Source: Dehalococcoidia bacterium
GTDB taxonomy: Bacteria; Chloroflexota; Dehalococcoidia; SHXV01
NCBI GenBank assembly: GCA_009693105.1
Contig: SHXV01000012.1
Coordinates: forward strand, 1 to 33,982
Reading direction: 5' to 3'
DNA length: 33,982 bases
Made by a program: the position numbers and the translations under genes. Below are positions 19,623 to 30,600 of the stretch, one piece after another; the first letter of the stretch is position 1; each line of letters begins with the position of its first letter. Below the pieces are notes generated by a model. It worked only from the letters and a program-made list of their open reading frames with translations. It was not told the DNA's origin and made no database searches.

Positions 19623-19650
19623 ATTGTTGCACATTGCGGCAGGGAGTCAA
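19623..19650 (-). promoter_or_regulatory. Candidate promoter for the Prx6 gene
   Basis: Minus strand TTGACT, 16-nt spacer, AACAAT; AAGGAGG SD follows before ATG 19585. Confidence 0.4.
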
Positions 19651-19751
19651 GGGAGCGCCGTGCGGAGCATTGCCCCGGTGGCGTATCATCGGTGGCGCAT
19701 AGCCGCGTACGGCGTCTACCCATGTTTCTTCGAGATGGAGGGAGTTCTCTT

Positions 19752-22115
19752 ATGGCTGGTCCACTCACAGGCATCCGCGTCATCGATTGTTCCGAGCGGT
19801 CGCCCGCGACCGCCGTGGCGGGGATGATCTTCGCCGACCTTGGCGCGGAGGTGATCCGCGTGGAGCCGCAGGGCGGCGATCCGCTGCGGACGCTGGCCGC
19901 ATCGCGCGTCTGGCTGCGGGGGCAGAAGAGCGTCATCGTGGGCCCGGAGCAGGTACGGGACGGCTCCTGGGCCCGGCTCCGCGACTCCGCCGATATTGTC
20001 CTGGACACGGCGCACCCCTGGACCGCGAAGCCTGCTGGGCTGCTGGACGGCTGGGAAGCGAACGAGCGTCAGATCCTGTGCGTGCTCACGGCGAACCCGG
20101 AAGCCGTGGCCGACGCGACCAACGGGCCGCGCCTGGGACAGCCCGTGTACGGCGAGCTGATCGAGAGCAAGTTCGGTTTTCAGGATGTCCAGGCGGGCCA
20201 CCGGGACGGGCCGATCTTCCTCGGCTGGCCACACGCGGCCTACGGGGCGGCCTGGCTGATCCAGATCGGCGTACTGGGCGCGCTGTACGAGCGGGAGCAC
20301 ACGGGGAAGGGGCAGGCGATCACCACGTCCCTCCTCGATGGCATGGCCATCCTGTCCGCCGGCCGCTGGGGCGGCGGCGACAAGGTGGTGGCCATGCCAT
20401 CGCCGCGCATGCGGGGGAACGTGCTGGGCACCACCCGCGCCGTCGTATCGCTGTTCGAGTGTGGCGATGGGAAGTGGGTGCAGACGCACACGTATTCGCG
20501 GGGCGCCTTCGACCGGATGATGGAGATCGTGGAGCGTCCCGACCTGGTGGATCCCACTATCACTTCCCCGGTGGCTCAGCTGGAGCCGGCGGTGGCGGAG
20601 GAGATGTGGGACTACCTGAGGAAGAAGTACAAAACGCGTCCGGCGCAGGAATGGTTCGACGCGCTGTGCGCGGCGGACGTCCCCTGCCAGATCGCCAACC
20701 CGCCAGGAGACTCACTCTGGCTGGAGCAGCTCCGCGTCAATGAGCAGATCGACATCTCCCCGGAAGGCATCCGCCAGCTGGGCAAGGTGGCGCGCTTCAG
20801 CCGCACCCAGATCGAGATCGACCGGCGAACGCCGAAGCCCGGCGAGCACACGGCCGCGCTTCTCGGCGCGCCGGCGCCGGGCAGCAACGGACGGCACCCG
20901 AACGCGGCCGCCTCCACGAAGAAGGTGGGGCCGCTGGATGGCGTGCTGGTGTTGGACTTCGGGTTCTTCATCGCCGGGCCGTTCTCGCTCCGGATGCTGG
21001 CCGATCTGGGCGCACGCGTGATCAAGATCGAGGAGCTGAGCGGCGACCCGATGCGCGGGCCCAACAGCAGCTTCCTCTCCGCTCACCGGGGCAAGGAAAG
21101 CCTCTCCGTCAACCTGAAGACGGAGGAGGGGCGAGAGGCCGTGTATGAGCTGGTCCGCCGCGCCGACATTGTCCACCACAACATGCGCGCCGGGGCGACG
21201 ACTCGCCTCGCCATCGATTACGAGACGCTGAGCACAATCAACCCGCGCATCATCTACTGCCACTCCTCCGGCTACGGCAACGCCGGCCCATGGTCCCACC
21301 TCCCCGCCTTCGAGCCGCTCCATTCTGCCGCCACGGGCCTGCTCAACCGCACGGCCGGGGAAGGCAACCCGCCAATGATGTACCTCTCCCACATGGACAT
21401 CGGCTGCGGCCTCACCTCTGCGGTCATGGTGCTGGCGGCGCTGGCGGAGCGGGAACGCAGCGGCAAGGGGCAGTACTTTGAAGTGCCCCAGATCGGGGCG
21501 GGGCTGCTGGCGTGCTCGGACATCTTCATCGAGGGTGACAAGGTCTCGGAGACCTTCCCCCTCGACTCCAAACAACGCGGCCACGCCCCCACGAACGCGC
21601 TGTACCAGACGAGCACCGGCTGGATCACGCTGGCCTGCTACTGCGAGCAGGAGTGGCAGGGCGTGCGCCGGGCCCTGGCCGACGCCGCTCTGCCCTGGAA
21701 AAGCTACGCGGAGGCTCGCGGGGAGCGCATGGGCGCAAGCGCGATCAGCGCGGCGCTGGATGCGGCCTTCGCCGGCATGACGACGCTGGAGGCGCAGCGC
21801 CGGCTGGATGCGGAGGGCGTGCCCTGCACGGTGCCGACGCCGCTGGATCAGCAGCGCTTGCTCGTTGAGCCCCAACTGCACGATCTGGGCGTGGTCGTGC
21901 TGGAGAACCACCCGGAGCTGGGGACGATCTGGGAGACTGGCCACACCATCCGGTTCGGGCGATCCACGGAGCGGCACGCCCGTCCGGCGCCGGTCATCGG
22001 CCAGAACACGGCCGCCATCCTGCGGGAGATCGGCAGGACCGATGCCCAGATCGCGACGCTGCTGGAGCAGCAGGTGGTTCGTGCCGCCGATTGGCGGGAG
22101 CCGGTAGAGACATAA
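19752..22115 (+). CDS. Tandem two-domain CaiB/BaiF family CoA-transferase, copy C (paralog of A)
   Basis: MAGPLTGIRVIDCSERSPATAVAGMIFADLGAEVIRVEP..., second domain GPLDGVLVLDFGFFIAGPFSLRMLADLGARVIKIEE. The track ORF 19194 start is an antisense-region extension; the GGAGG-type SD precedes ATG 19752. Confidence 0.92.
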   Translation: MAGPLTGIRVIDCSERSPATAVAGMIFADLGAEVIRVEPQGGDPLRTLAASRVWLRGQKSVIVGPEQVRDGSWARLRDSADIVLDTAHPWTAKPAGLLDGWEANERQILCVLTANPEAVADATNGPRLGQPVYGELIESKFGFQDVQAGHRDGPIFLGWPHAAYGAAWLIQIGVLGALYEREHTGKGQAITTSLLDGMAILSAGRWGGGDKVVAMPSPRMRGNVLGTTRAVVSLFECGDGKWVQTHTYSRGAFDRMMEIVERPDLVDPTITSPVAQLEPAVAEEMWDYLRKKYKTRPAQEWFDALCAADVPCQIANPPGDSLWLEQLRVNEQIDISPEGIRQLGKVARFSRTQIEIDRRTPKPGEHTAALLGAPAPGSNGRHPNAAASTKKVGPLDGVLVLDFGFFIAGPFSLRMLADLGARVIKIEELSGDPMRGPNSSFLSAHRGKESLSVNLKTEEGREAVYELVRRADIVHHNMRAGATTRLAIDYETLSTINPRIIYCHSSGYGNAGPWSHLPAFEPLHSAATGLLNRTAGEGNPPMMYLSHMDIGCGLTSAVMVLAALAERERSGKGQYFEVPQIGAGLLACSDIFIEGDKVSETFPLDSKQRGHAPTNALYQTSTGWITLACYCEQEWQGVRRALADAALPWKSYAEARGERMGASAISAALDAAFAGMTTLEAQRRLDAEGVPCTVPTPLDQQRLLVEPQLHDLGVVVLENHPELGTIWETGHTIRFGRSTERHARPAPVIGQNTAAILREIGRTDAQIATLLEQQVVRAADWREPVET

Positions 22116-22118
22116 CCA

Positions 22119-22184
22119 CCAGGACACAGCCATGACGAAGAGAGGGGACCCCGTTTGGGTCCCCTCTCTTCGTCATGGTCCTGG
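22119..22184. terminator. Long hairpin terminator candidate between convergent genes
   Basis: CCATGACGAAGAGAGGGGACCC-CGTTT-GGGTCCCCTCTCTTCGTCATGG (22130-22178), perfect 22-bp stem; outer CCAGGA/TCCTGG adds 6 bp across a 5-nt bulge. Confidence 0.75.
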
Positions 22185-22190
22185 GAACCG

Positions 22191-22397
22191 TCAGGACCAG
22201 CTCGCCAGGATCCCTCCTTGCACGGCCAAGCTGATCAGCGAGTAGCCAGTGTTGATGAAATAGAGTTCGAGCGACCGGCGCTCGAACAGCACCATGTTCA
22301 CCGCGGTGGTGGCGAGAAAGCCTACGGCCACGATGACGCCGATGAACGCCCCTTCGCCAACGCTTGTCGCCCCGGACCAGGAGACGAACGCCGCCAC
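22191..22397 (-). pseudogene. Short DUF1761-like membrane protein, probably truncated
   Basis: AFVSWSGATSVGEGAFIGVIVAVGFLATTAVNMVLFERRSLELYFINTGYSLISLAVQGGILASW resembles the C-terminal part of DUF1761; in-frame stop at 22455-22457, GTG start, no clear SD, N-terminal portion absent. Confidence 0.45.
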
Positions 22398-22465
22398 GAT
22401 GGCGAGGACGTTGAAATCCGGCGTTCTATGCCGACTCCTCCTCCACTGCGCGGACTATCCCGTTC

Positions 22466-22924
22466 CTACAGGGTCTTGATCGAAAGTTCGATGCTGTCCG
22501 CGGGCTTGACGTCGTATTGGACGTCGATCACCTTCCCGTCCTCACCGATGACGAAGTGGCTGCGGTGCACGCCCATGAAGGTGCGGTCGTTATACGTCCG
22601 TTCGCCCCACACGCCGTACGTATCACAGATGCCATGCTCCACATCCACCAGCAGGGGGAAGGGTAGCTCGAACTTCTGCTTGAACTGCTGATGCGACTCG
22701 ACATCGTCCGGGCTAACACCCAGCACGATGGCGTTCTTATCAGCGATGAGCGTGTAGTTGTCCCGGAAGCCGCAGGCCTGAATGGTGCAGCCTGGGGTGT
22801 CATCCTTGGGGTAGAAGTAGAGCACCACCCGCTTGCCGCGGTAATCGCTCAGCTTTACCTTTTTGCCGGTGTCGTCCACCGTCTCGAAGTCAGGAGCGGT
22901 GTCTCCAATCTTGATTTCGCTCAT
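22466..22924 (-). CDS. bcp: Peroxiredoxin, Bcp/PrxQ-type (thioredoxin-dependent thiol peroxidase)
   Basis: MSEIKIGDTAPDFETVDDTGKKVKLSDYRGKRVVLYFYPKDDTPGCTIQACGFRDNY..., PrxQ motif TPGCTxxAC. Confidence 0.93.
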   Translation of the reverse strand: MSEIKIGDTAPDFETVDDTGKKVKLSDYRGKRVVLYFYPKDDTPGCTIQACGFRDNYTLIADKNAIVLGVSPDDVESHQQFKQKFELPFPLLVDVEHGICDTYGVWGERTYNDRTFMGVHRSHFVIGEDGKVIDVQYDVKPADSIELSIKTL

Positions 22925-22974
22925 TGCCGCACTCCTTCCCGGATACCCTAACCCCTCGGTTCGGGGCGTTCCCA

Positions 22975-23003
22975 AGTATGCGTCAAGCCCTCCCGCTTGT
23001 GAA
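22975..23003 (-). promoter_or_regulatory. Candidate promoter for the Bcp-type peroxiredoxin
   Basis: Minus strand TTCACA, 17-nt spacer, CATACT. Confidence 0.4.
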
Positions 23004-23104
23004 GCGGCGTCCCACTAACGCATTCCGCGGCCGCGTGGGAGCGACTATAGTGGGGCCAGATTTCGTCCGGCGCGGCCCGGTTGGGAAACGGCGGAGGCAG
23101 GCTG

Positions 23105-24373
23105 ATGTTCTCGCGTGAGTTCGTGGTCCTCTGGATCGCGATGCTGATCACGATGTCCGGTATCGGCATGGTCTCCCCCCTGCTCCCGATCTATGTGCGC
23201 GATGAGCTGGGTGGACCTGCGGTCGCGGTCGCGCTCTCCTTCTCCGGCGTCGCCGTGGCCCAGATGCTCACCTCACCGTTCATCGGCAGGATGGGCGACC
23301 GCTTCGGGCTAAAGTGGTTCATCGTCGCCGGGTTCGCCGTCTATTCCATCTCCGGCTTTGGCTACCTGCTGGCGGACCGCTGGGAGCTGGTAATCGGGTT
23401 CCGGCTGCTGGCCGGATGCGGCATCGCCTTCATCTTCCCGATGACGATGGCCTACGTGGGGCTGCTGGCCCCCAGGGCGCAGGAAGGTTCATTCATGGGG
23501 GCGTTCTCTGTCGCCCAGATAGCGGGGTTCGGCATCGGACCGCTCCTTGGCGGCGGCGTCAAGGATGCGCTGGGATTCGATGCTGCCTTCGCGATCATGG
23601 CGACGCTGCTGGCCAGCGCCGGGCTGGTGGTCCTCCTGTTCCTCCCCGGAAAGGCGCCGGTGGCGCGTGGGGGAAGCGATGTGGCCAGTCTCCCCCTGGG
23701 CCGGCTGATCCGGCTGGCGGCCGTGCAGGCGACAGCGGCCCTGGCGCTAGTTCAGTCGCTCTCCATGTCGGTGTCCGGGGCGTTCCTCGCCGTCTACATC
23801 GTGGGAAGCGATGGCCTGAACTTTAACAGCACAACCTTCGTCGGCATCCTGCTGGCAGCGCGTTCGCTCGTCGGTGCGCTGTTCCAGCCGCTGTTTGGGC
23901 AGCTGGCCGACCGCACGGACCGCGTCCGGCTCGTGCTCATCGGGCTTATCGTGGCAGCCATCGGGCAGTTCTTCATCCCGGACATCTCCCACGCCGTGGC
24001 GGAGCTGCCGCTGCCGGGAGGGTCCGTGCGCCTCCTGCCCTGGCTGCTGGCACTGTACGTGCTCATCGGCACGGCGGAGGCGATGCTGCTCCCGGCGCAG
24101 AACGCCATTTTCGTGACGATAGGCCGGCGTGTGGGCATGGGATCGATCATGGGGATGAGCCAGATGGTGTCATCGATCGGGTTCCTCGGCGGTTCCTTGC
24201 TGGGTGCGGCCATCGTCTCCGTCTTCGGCCTCACCACCGTGTTCCGCTTTGCGGCCCTGATCTCCCTGGCGGGAGCGGTCCTGTTCTTTCTGCTCATACG
24301 GCGGGTGCAGCCGGAGGCCCAGGCGGAGGGCATGGACGTCACCGCCACTCCCCTGCCGGGCGCATCCGGCTAG
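23105..24373 (+). CDS. MFS transporter
   Basis: MFSREFVVLWIAMLITMSGIGMVSPLLPIYVRDELGGPAVAVALSFSG..., GRMGDRFGLK loop motif; GGAGG SD 7 nt before ATG 23105. Confidence 0.9.
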   Translation: MFSREFVVLWIAMLITMSGIGMVSPLLPIYVRDELGGPAVAVALSFSGVAVAQMLTSPFIGRMGDRFGLKWFIVAGFAVYSISGFGYLLADRWELVIGFRLLAGCGIAFIFPMTMAYVGLLAPRAQEGSFMGAFSVAQIAGFGIGPLLGGGVKDALGFDAAFAIMATLLASAGLVVLLFLPGKAPVARGGSDVASLPLGRLIRLAAVQATAALALVQSLSMSVSGAFLAVYIVGSDGLNFNSTTFVGILLAARSLVGALFQPLFGQLADRTDRVRLVLIGLIVAAIGQFFIPDISHAVAELPLPGGSVRLLPWLLALYVLIGTAEAMLLPAQNAIFVTIGRRVGMGSIMGMSQMVSSIGFLGGSLLGAAIVSVFGLTTVFRFAALISLAGAVLFFLLIRRVQPEAQAEGMDVTATPLPGASG

Positions 24374-24374
24374 G

Positions 24375-26873
24375 TCATGTCCGGATGGGCGGGCCGGGCG
24401 GGGGCTCCGGCGGCACGCCGGGCGGCGTCGCCGGGCGCGGCTCCGGCGAAACGATGTGCACCGCTTCCGCGGCGGCGCCATCGGCACGGGAGAGCGCCGC
24501 AGCATAGGTGGCGAGCTGCGCCTCCACGCGGGCGAACACCGTTCCCTCCGCGAACCGGCCGTCCCCATCGCGTTCACCGGCGGCGACGCCGGTCAGCACT
24601 TCGATGCCCTCCTCGATCGTCCCGACGGCCCAGACGTGGAAGCGGCCCTCCGCCACGGCCTGCGACACCTCCGGCCGAAGCACCACGTTTTTCACGTTTG
24701 TCTTCGGGATCATGACGCCCTGCGTTCCGTCCAGCCCGCGGGCACGGCAGACCTCGTAGAAGCCCTCGATCTTGTGGGTGGCGCCGCCGATGGGCTGCAC
24801 CTCTCCCAGCTGATTCACCGACCCCGTAACGGCGATGCCCTGGGCCAGCGGTACACCGCTGAGGGCGGAGAGGATGGCATAGAGCTCCGTCGACGAGGCG
24901 GAATCGCCGTCGATCTCCCCATAGAGTTGCTCAAAGGTGAGGCTGGCGCTGATAGCCATCGCCTGCTCCTGTCCGAAGCGGTGCGCCAGGTAGCCGCGGA
25001 GGATAAGAAAGCCCTTGTTGTGGATCTGGCCAGCCATGCCGGTCTCTCGTTCCACGTTGACGATGGTGCCGCGGCCGGCGGAGGCGGTGCAGGTGATGCG
25101 CGATGGCCGGCCGAACACCGTATCGCCCAGGTCATAGATGGAAAGGGCGTTCACCTGCCCCACCCGCGCTCCCGTCGTGTCGATGAAGATCGATCCTTCG
25201 TCGATGAGCTGTTCGATCCGGTCGCGCAGCAGGGAGGAGCGGTACACCCCCTCCTCGATCGCGCGCTCCACGTGCTCCGGCCCGACGATCGTCTCGCCCG
25301 CCACGCCGGCCCAGTAGTCCGCCTGGATCAGGACATCGAGCAGATCGGAGAGGTTGGCGGAGAGCCTCGACTGGTCCTCCACCAGGCGGGCGGAGTGCTC
25401 CACCAACAGCGCCACGGCAGCCACGCTGAAGGCGCGCAGCCCCCGGCGGTCCGACTGGCGGCGGATAAATGCGACCAGCCCGCCGATGCGATCGGCCGAC
25501 CGGGGAAAGTCCGGCTCGAATTCCGCCTTCACACGGAACAACTCGCGAAAATCCGGGTCCTGGCGATACAGGAGGGAATACATCTGTGGGTCGCCGATGA
25601 TGACGACCTTCGTATCGAGCGGAATCGGCTCAGGGCGGAGGCCGGTTGTGGGAACCATGCCCAGCGATTCCTGAATGTTCTCGATCGCGATCTCCCGGCA
25701 CATCAGCGCCCGCTTGAGCGCGTCGTAGCTGAGGGCTCCGGAGAAGAGGTCGCGCAGGCGAAGGACCAAGAAGCCGCCGTTTGCCCGCGCCAGCGCGCCC
25801 GGCTTCACCTGCATGTGGTCCGTCACCATTGTGCCGAACATGCCGGTGTACTCGATCCGGCCCACTAGGTTGTAATAGGTGGGGTGCGTCTCGTTGATAA
25901 CGGGCGCTCCCCCCGCGGGATCATTGGTGACAACCACGTTCACCTCATAGCGGCGCAGGGGGGACGATTGCGCCTGCTGAATGGCGGCTGGGGCGCCGGG
26001 GGGCGCTTCAGGCGCGCGGAGGAACGTATCGCGCTGGGCGATGATATCGTTGCGGGCGGACTTGAGGAACTCTGCGATCTCCGCATGTCTGCCGTAGCCC
26101 TCCCACAGCGGATCGAGCAGGTGGTCAATCGCGAACGCCGCCACCTGGGTGTCCAACTGATCGACTTTCTCCCGCGCCGCCCGCTCCAGCCTGCGCACGG
26201 TCAGCATTGTTTCCTGGATCAGCCCGCCCGCGCGTTGCATCGCTTCCCTTAGCCGCTCCTGGGACTGGGGTGGGAGCACCTGATACTGGTCCGGGGTGAT
26301 CGCCTTGCCGTTGATGGCGGGGACCGGCACGATCCCCGCCGGCGTGAACTGAAGCACCACGCTCGTCGCTTCCGCCGCTTTTCCCAGCGCCTCCAGCACT
26401 TCCGCGCGCTGACGATCCAGATCCTGATCCAGCTCCTGCCGCTGGTGAACGTAGGACTCCGATTCAAACGTCTGGCGCAGGACGCGAATAGCGGACTCGA
26501 CGGCGCGTTTCACCTCAATCGCGAACTCGCGGCCTCTCCCCGCCTCCAGCGCGATGCCCACCGGATGATCGGGATCGGTGAAGTTATGCACGTACACCCA
26601 GTCCGGGGGGGCGGGCATGCTCATCGCCTTCTGGCGAAGGAACGCCTCCACCAGCGACGACTTGCCGATGCCGTCCGGCCCGGAGACGTAGAGGTTGTAC
26701 CCCTGCCCCTCTACCCCAAGCCCGAACTCGATGGCGCGAACGGCCCGCTCCTGGCCCAGCACCCCCTCCAGCGGTTCGACATCCGCGGTGGTCTGGAACG
26801 GGAGGGAGGCCGGGTCACAGCGAGCGACAAGCTTTTCCGCCGGGATACGGAATGTGGTACGAGCATCGGTCAT
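24375..26873 (-). CDS. Lon-like AAA+ ATP-dependent protease (LonB/YcbZ type)
   Basis: Walker A GPDGIGKSS, Lon catalytic Ser region IDGDSASSTE and Lys region GGATHKIEGF; N-terminal VEPLEGVLGQERAVRAIEFGLG. Confidence 0.92.
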   Translation of the reverse strand: MTDARTTFRIPAEKLVARCDPASLPFQTTADVEPLEGVLGQERAVRAIEFGLGVEGQGYNLYVSGPDGIGKSSLVEAFLRQKAMSMPAPPDWVYVHNFTDPDHPVGIALEAGRGREFAIEVKRAVESAIRVLRQTFESESYVHQRQELDQDLDRQRAEVLEALGKAAEATSVVLQFTPAGIVPVPAINGKAITPDQYQVLPPQSQERLREAMQRAGGLIQETMLTVRRLERAAREKVDQLDTQVAAFAIDHLLDPLWEGYGRHAEIAEFLKSARNDIIAQRDTFLRAPEAPPGAPAAIQQAQSSPLRRYEVNVVVTNDPAGGAPVINETHPTYYNLVGRIEYTGMFGTMVTDHMQVKPGALARANGGFLVLRLRDLFSGALSYDALKRALMCREIAIENIQESLGMVPTTGLRPEPIPLDTKVVIIGDPQMYSLLYRQDPDFRELFRVKAEFEPDFPRSADRIGGLVAFIRRQSDRRGLRAFSVAAVALLVEHSARLVEDQSRLSANLSDLLDVLIQADYWAGVAGETIVGPEHVERAIEEGVYRSSLLRDRIEQLIDEGSIFIDTTGARVGQVNALSIYDLGDTVFGRPSRITCTASAGRGTIVNVERETGMAGQIHNKGFLILRGYLAHRFGQEQAMAISASLTFEQLYGEIDGDSASSTELYAILSALSGVPLAQGIAVTGSVNQLGEVQPIGGATHKIEGFYEVCRARGLDGTQGVMIPKTNVKNVVLRPEVSQAVAEGRFHVWAVGTIEEGIEVLTGVAAGERDGDGRFAEGTVFARVEAQLATYAAALSRADGAAAEAVHIVSPEPRPATPPGVPPEPPPGPPIRT

Positions 26874-27061
26874 TGGTTGCTCCTTCAGGGCGCTTCCGGA
26901 GGCGTGAGCACATCGGAACGAGGATCGATCCCGCGCGCGCCCGCTGTCAACTGCGACATTAAGCGATCCCTGCCGGGCTAGCTGATCCGCCGCCACATTT
27001 ACTACAATGCCGCTGGGACCGCGACTCACCAGCGCGGAACCCGGACGGGAGCGGAGAGCAG

Positions 27062-27985
27062 ATGAGTGATGAACCGGCTATCGCCGTCGCAGCCCGGTAC
27101 TTCGGTGTGCCGGTCACGGAGTTCGTCGAACCGCTGGATCGGTTCGAGCAGGGGGATGAGCTCCGGCTGCACTACCTTGATTGGGGAACGGAGGGACTGC
27201 CCCCGCTGGTCTTCCTGCACGGCGGCGGACAGAACGCCCACAGCTGGGACCTGGTAGCACTGGCGCTTCGTCTGGACTATCACGTCCTGTCCGTGGACCT
27301 GCCGGGTCACGGCGATAGCGCCTGGTCTGAGGATGGGATGTACACGCCCCAGAACACGGCGCGGGAGGTGGCGGGGTTGTTTCAGCGCGTCGGCCTGGGG
27401 CGATTCGTCCTTGCCGGCATGTCGATGGGGGGGAGCACTAGCATCGCCTACGCGGGGGACCATCACTATACGACCCTGGCAGGGCTGATCATCGTCGATG
27501 TCGGCCCGGAGATCCGGCCGGAGGGGGTGAACCAGATCCGAACCATCATACAATCGCAAATGGACGTGGAATACGACTCCATCGATCAGGCCATCGATGT
27601 CACCCGCGCCCACAACCCCCAGCGCCCGCGAGAGGTCTCCGCCTCCCGGATGCCCCACAACCTGCGCCAGCTTCCCAGCGGCAAGTGGGTCTGGAAGTAC
27701 GACAACCGCTTTCGCCGCCGCGACGCGCAGCCGTCGCCGGAGCGCAATCGCGTCCCCAATCGGTTGGAGCTCTGGGATGACGTCCGCAAGATCAGCTGTC
27801 CCGCGCTGGTGCTCCGCGGCGAACGCAGCAAGGTGCTCCTCGCCGAGGACGCCCAAAAGCTGGCGGGGTCGCTGCCGCGGGGCGAATGGGTGGAGGTGCC
27901 GGGCGCCGGGCACTCCGTCCAGACCGACAACCCTGCAGCGCTGGCGGCGGAGATACGCCGCTTTCTGCGCAAGATCGGATACTAA
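27062..27985 (+). CDS. Alpha/beta hydrolase (paralog of 9287..10234)
   Basis: LHYLDWGTEGLPPLVFLHGGGQNAHSWD, GMSMGGST, GAGHSVQTDNP. Confidence 0.9.
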   Translation: MSDEPAIAVAARYFGVPVTEFVEPLDRFEQGDELRLHYLDWGTEGLPPLVFLHGGGQNAHSWDLVALALRLDYHVLSVDLPGHGDSAWSEDGMYTPQNTAREVAGLFQRVGLGRFVLAGMSMGGSTSIAYAGDHHYTTLAGLIIVDVGPEIRPEGVNQIRTIIQSQMDVEYDSIDQAIDVTRAHNPQRPREVSASRMPHNLRQLPSGKWVWKYDNRFRRRDAQPSPERNRVPNRLELWDDVRKISCPALVLRGERSKVLLAEDAQKLAGSLPRGEWVEVPGAGHSVQTDNPAALAAEIRRFLRKIGY

Positions 27986-27992
27986 GGGAACG

Positions 27993-28586
27993 ATGATGGA
28001 CGCACCCTGGCGGATCGATCGGGAGCGGGCAGCGCTGCTGATCATGGACTACCAGAACGAGATCGCCGCCCCGCAGGAGGAGCGGGACCCGGCCCTGTTT
28101 GAGCGCGCCGCCCGCGTCGTGGATGCATGGCGAACCGCCGGCCTGCCGGTGTACCACGTCGTTATCCACTTCCGGGAGGGGTACCCGGAGGTGGGACCGC
28201 GCAGCCGCATGTTCAGCGGGCTGAAGGCGGCGGGACGCCTGCGCGAAGGAACGGAGGGCGCGGCTATCCACCGCGCGGTCGCGCCCCTGCCGGGTGAAGT
28301 CATCGTGACGAAGAAGCGGGTGGGCGCGTTTAGCGGTTCGGACCTCGATCTCATCCTGAGCGGTAACGACCGCACATCGCTCGTCCTGATGGGCATCGCC
28401 ACCAGCGGTGTCGTGCTGTCCACCGTTCGGGCGGCGGCGGACGCCGATTACGAGCTCACGATCATCGCCGATTGCTGCGCCGATGGCGATGCGGAGGTGC
28501 ACCGCGTCCTCACAGAGAAGATCTTCCCTCGCCAGGCAGAGGTCATCACCGCGGACGACCTGCTACGCACGCTCGCCGGCGCCTGA
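27993..28586 (+). CDS. Isochorismatase-family protein lacking the usual catalytic Cys
   Basis: ALLIMDYQNEI, TKKRVGAFSGSDL, MGIATSGVVLSTVRAAADADYELTIIADCCAD; starts 7 nt after the hydrolase stop. Confidence 0.88.
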   Translation: MMDAPWRIDRERAALLIMDYQNEIAAPQEERDPALFERAARVVDAWRTAGLPVYHVVIHFREGYPEVGPRSRMFSGLKAAGRLREGTEGAAIHRAVAPLPGEVIVTKKRVGAFSGSDLDLILSGNDRTSLVLMGIATSGVVLSTVRAAADADYELTIIADCCADGDAEVHRVLTEKIFPRQAEVITADDLLRTLAGA

Positions 28587-28686
28587 TCCGCCCGTGGCCG
28601 TGCACCTACGCCCGCGATCGGGTACGCTGGTAATAGATTATGTCGCCGGCGCCTGACCGGCTGCCAGAATACGACCTGAGGAACTG

Positions 28687-30540
<1,854 letters not shown>

Positions 30541-30600
30541 GCCCCCTCCCGGCGGAACGGATTCCCTGGGCCGGTCTCTGGCGGTACACTCAGCCGGGAG

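Noticed and set aside
20712-22133. 473-aa minus-strand ORF antisense to CoA-transferase C
   Set aside because: Shadow of the conserved CaiB frame; no recognisable domain.
24456-25868. 470-aa plus-strand ORF antisense to the Lon-like protease
   Set aside because: Shadow ORF; the minus frame contains Walker A and Lon Ser/Lys catalytic motifs.
28573-28656. Repeat TCGCCGGCGCCTGA occurring twice before typA
   Set aside because: Only 14 nt and GC-rich; likely chance or a small local duplication with no further structure.
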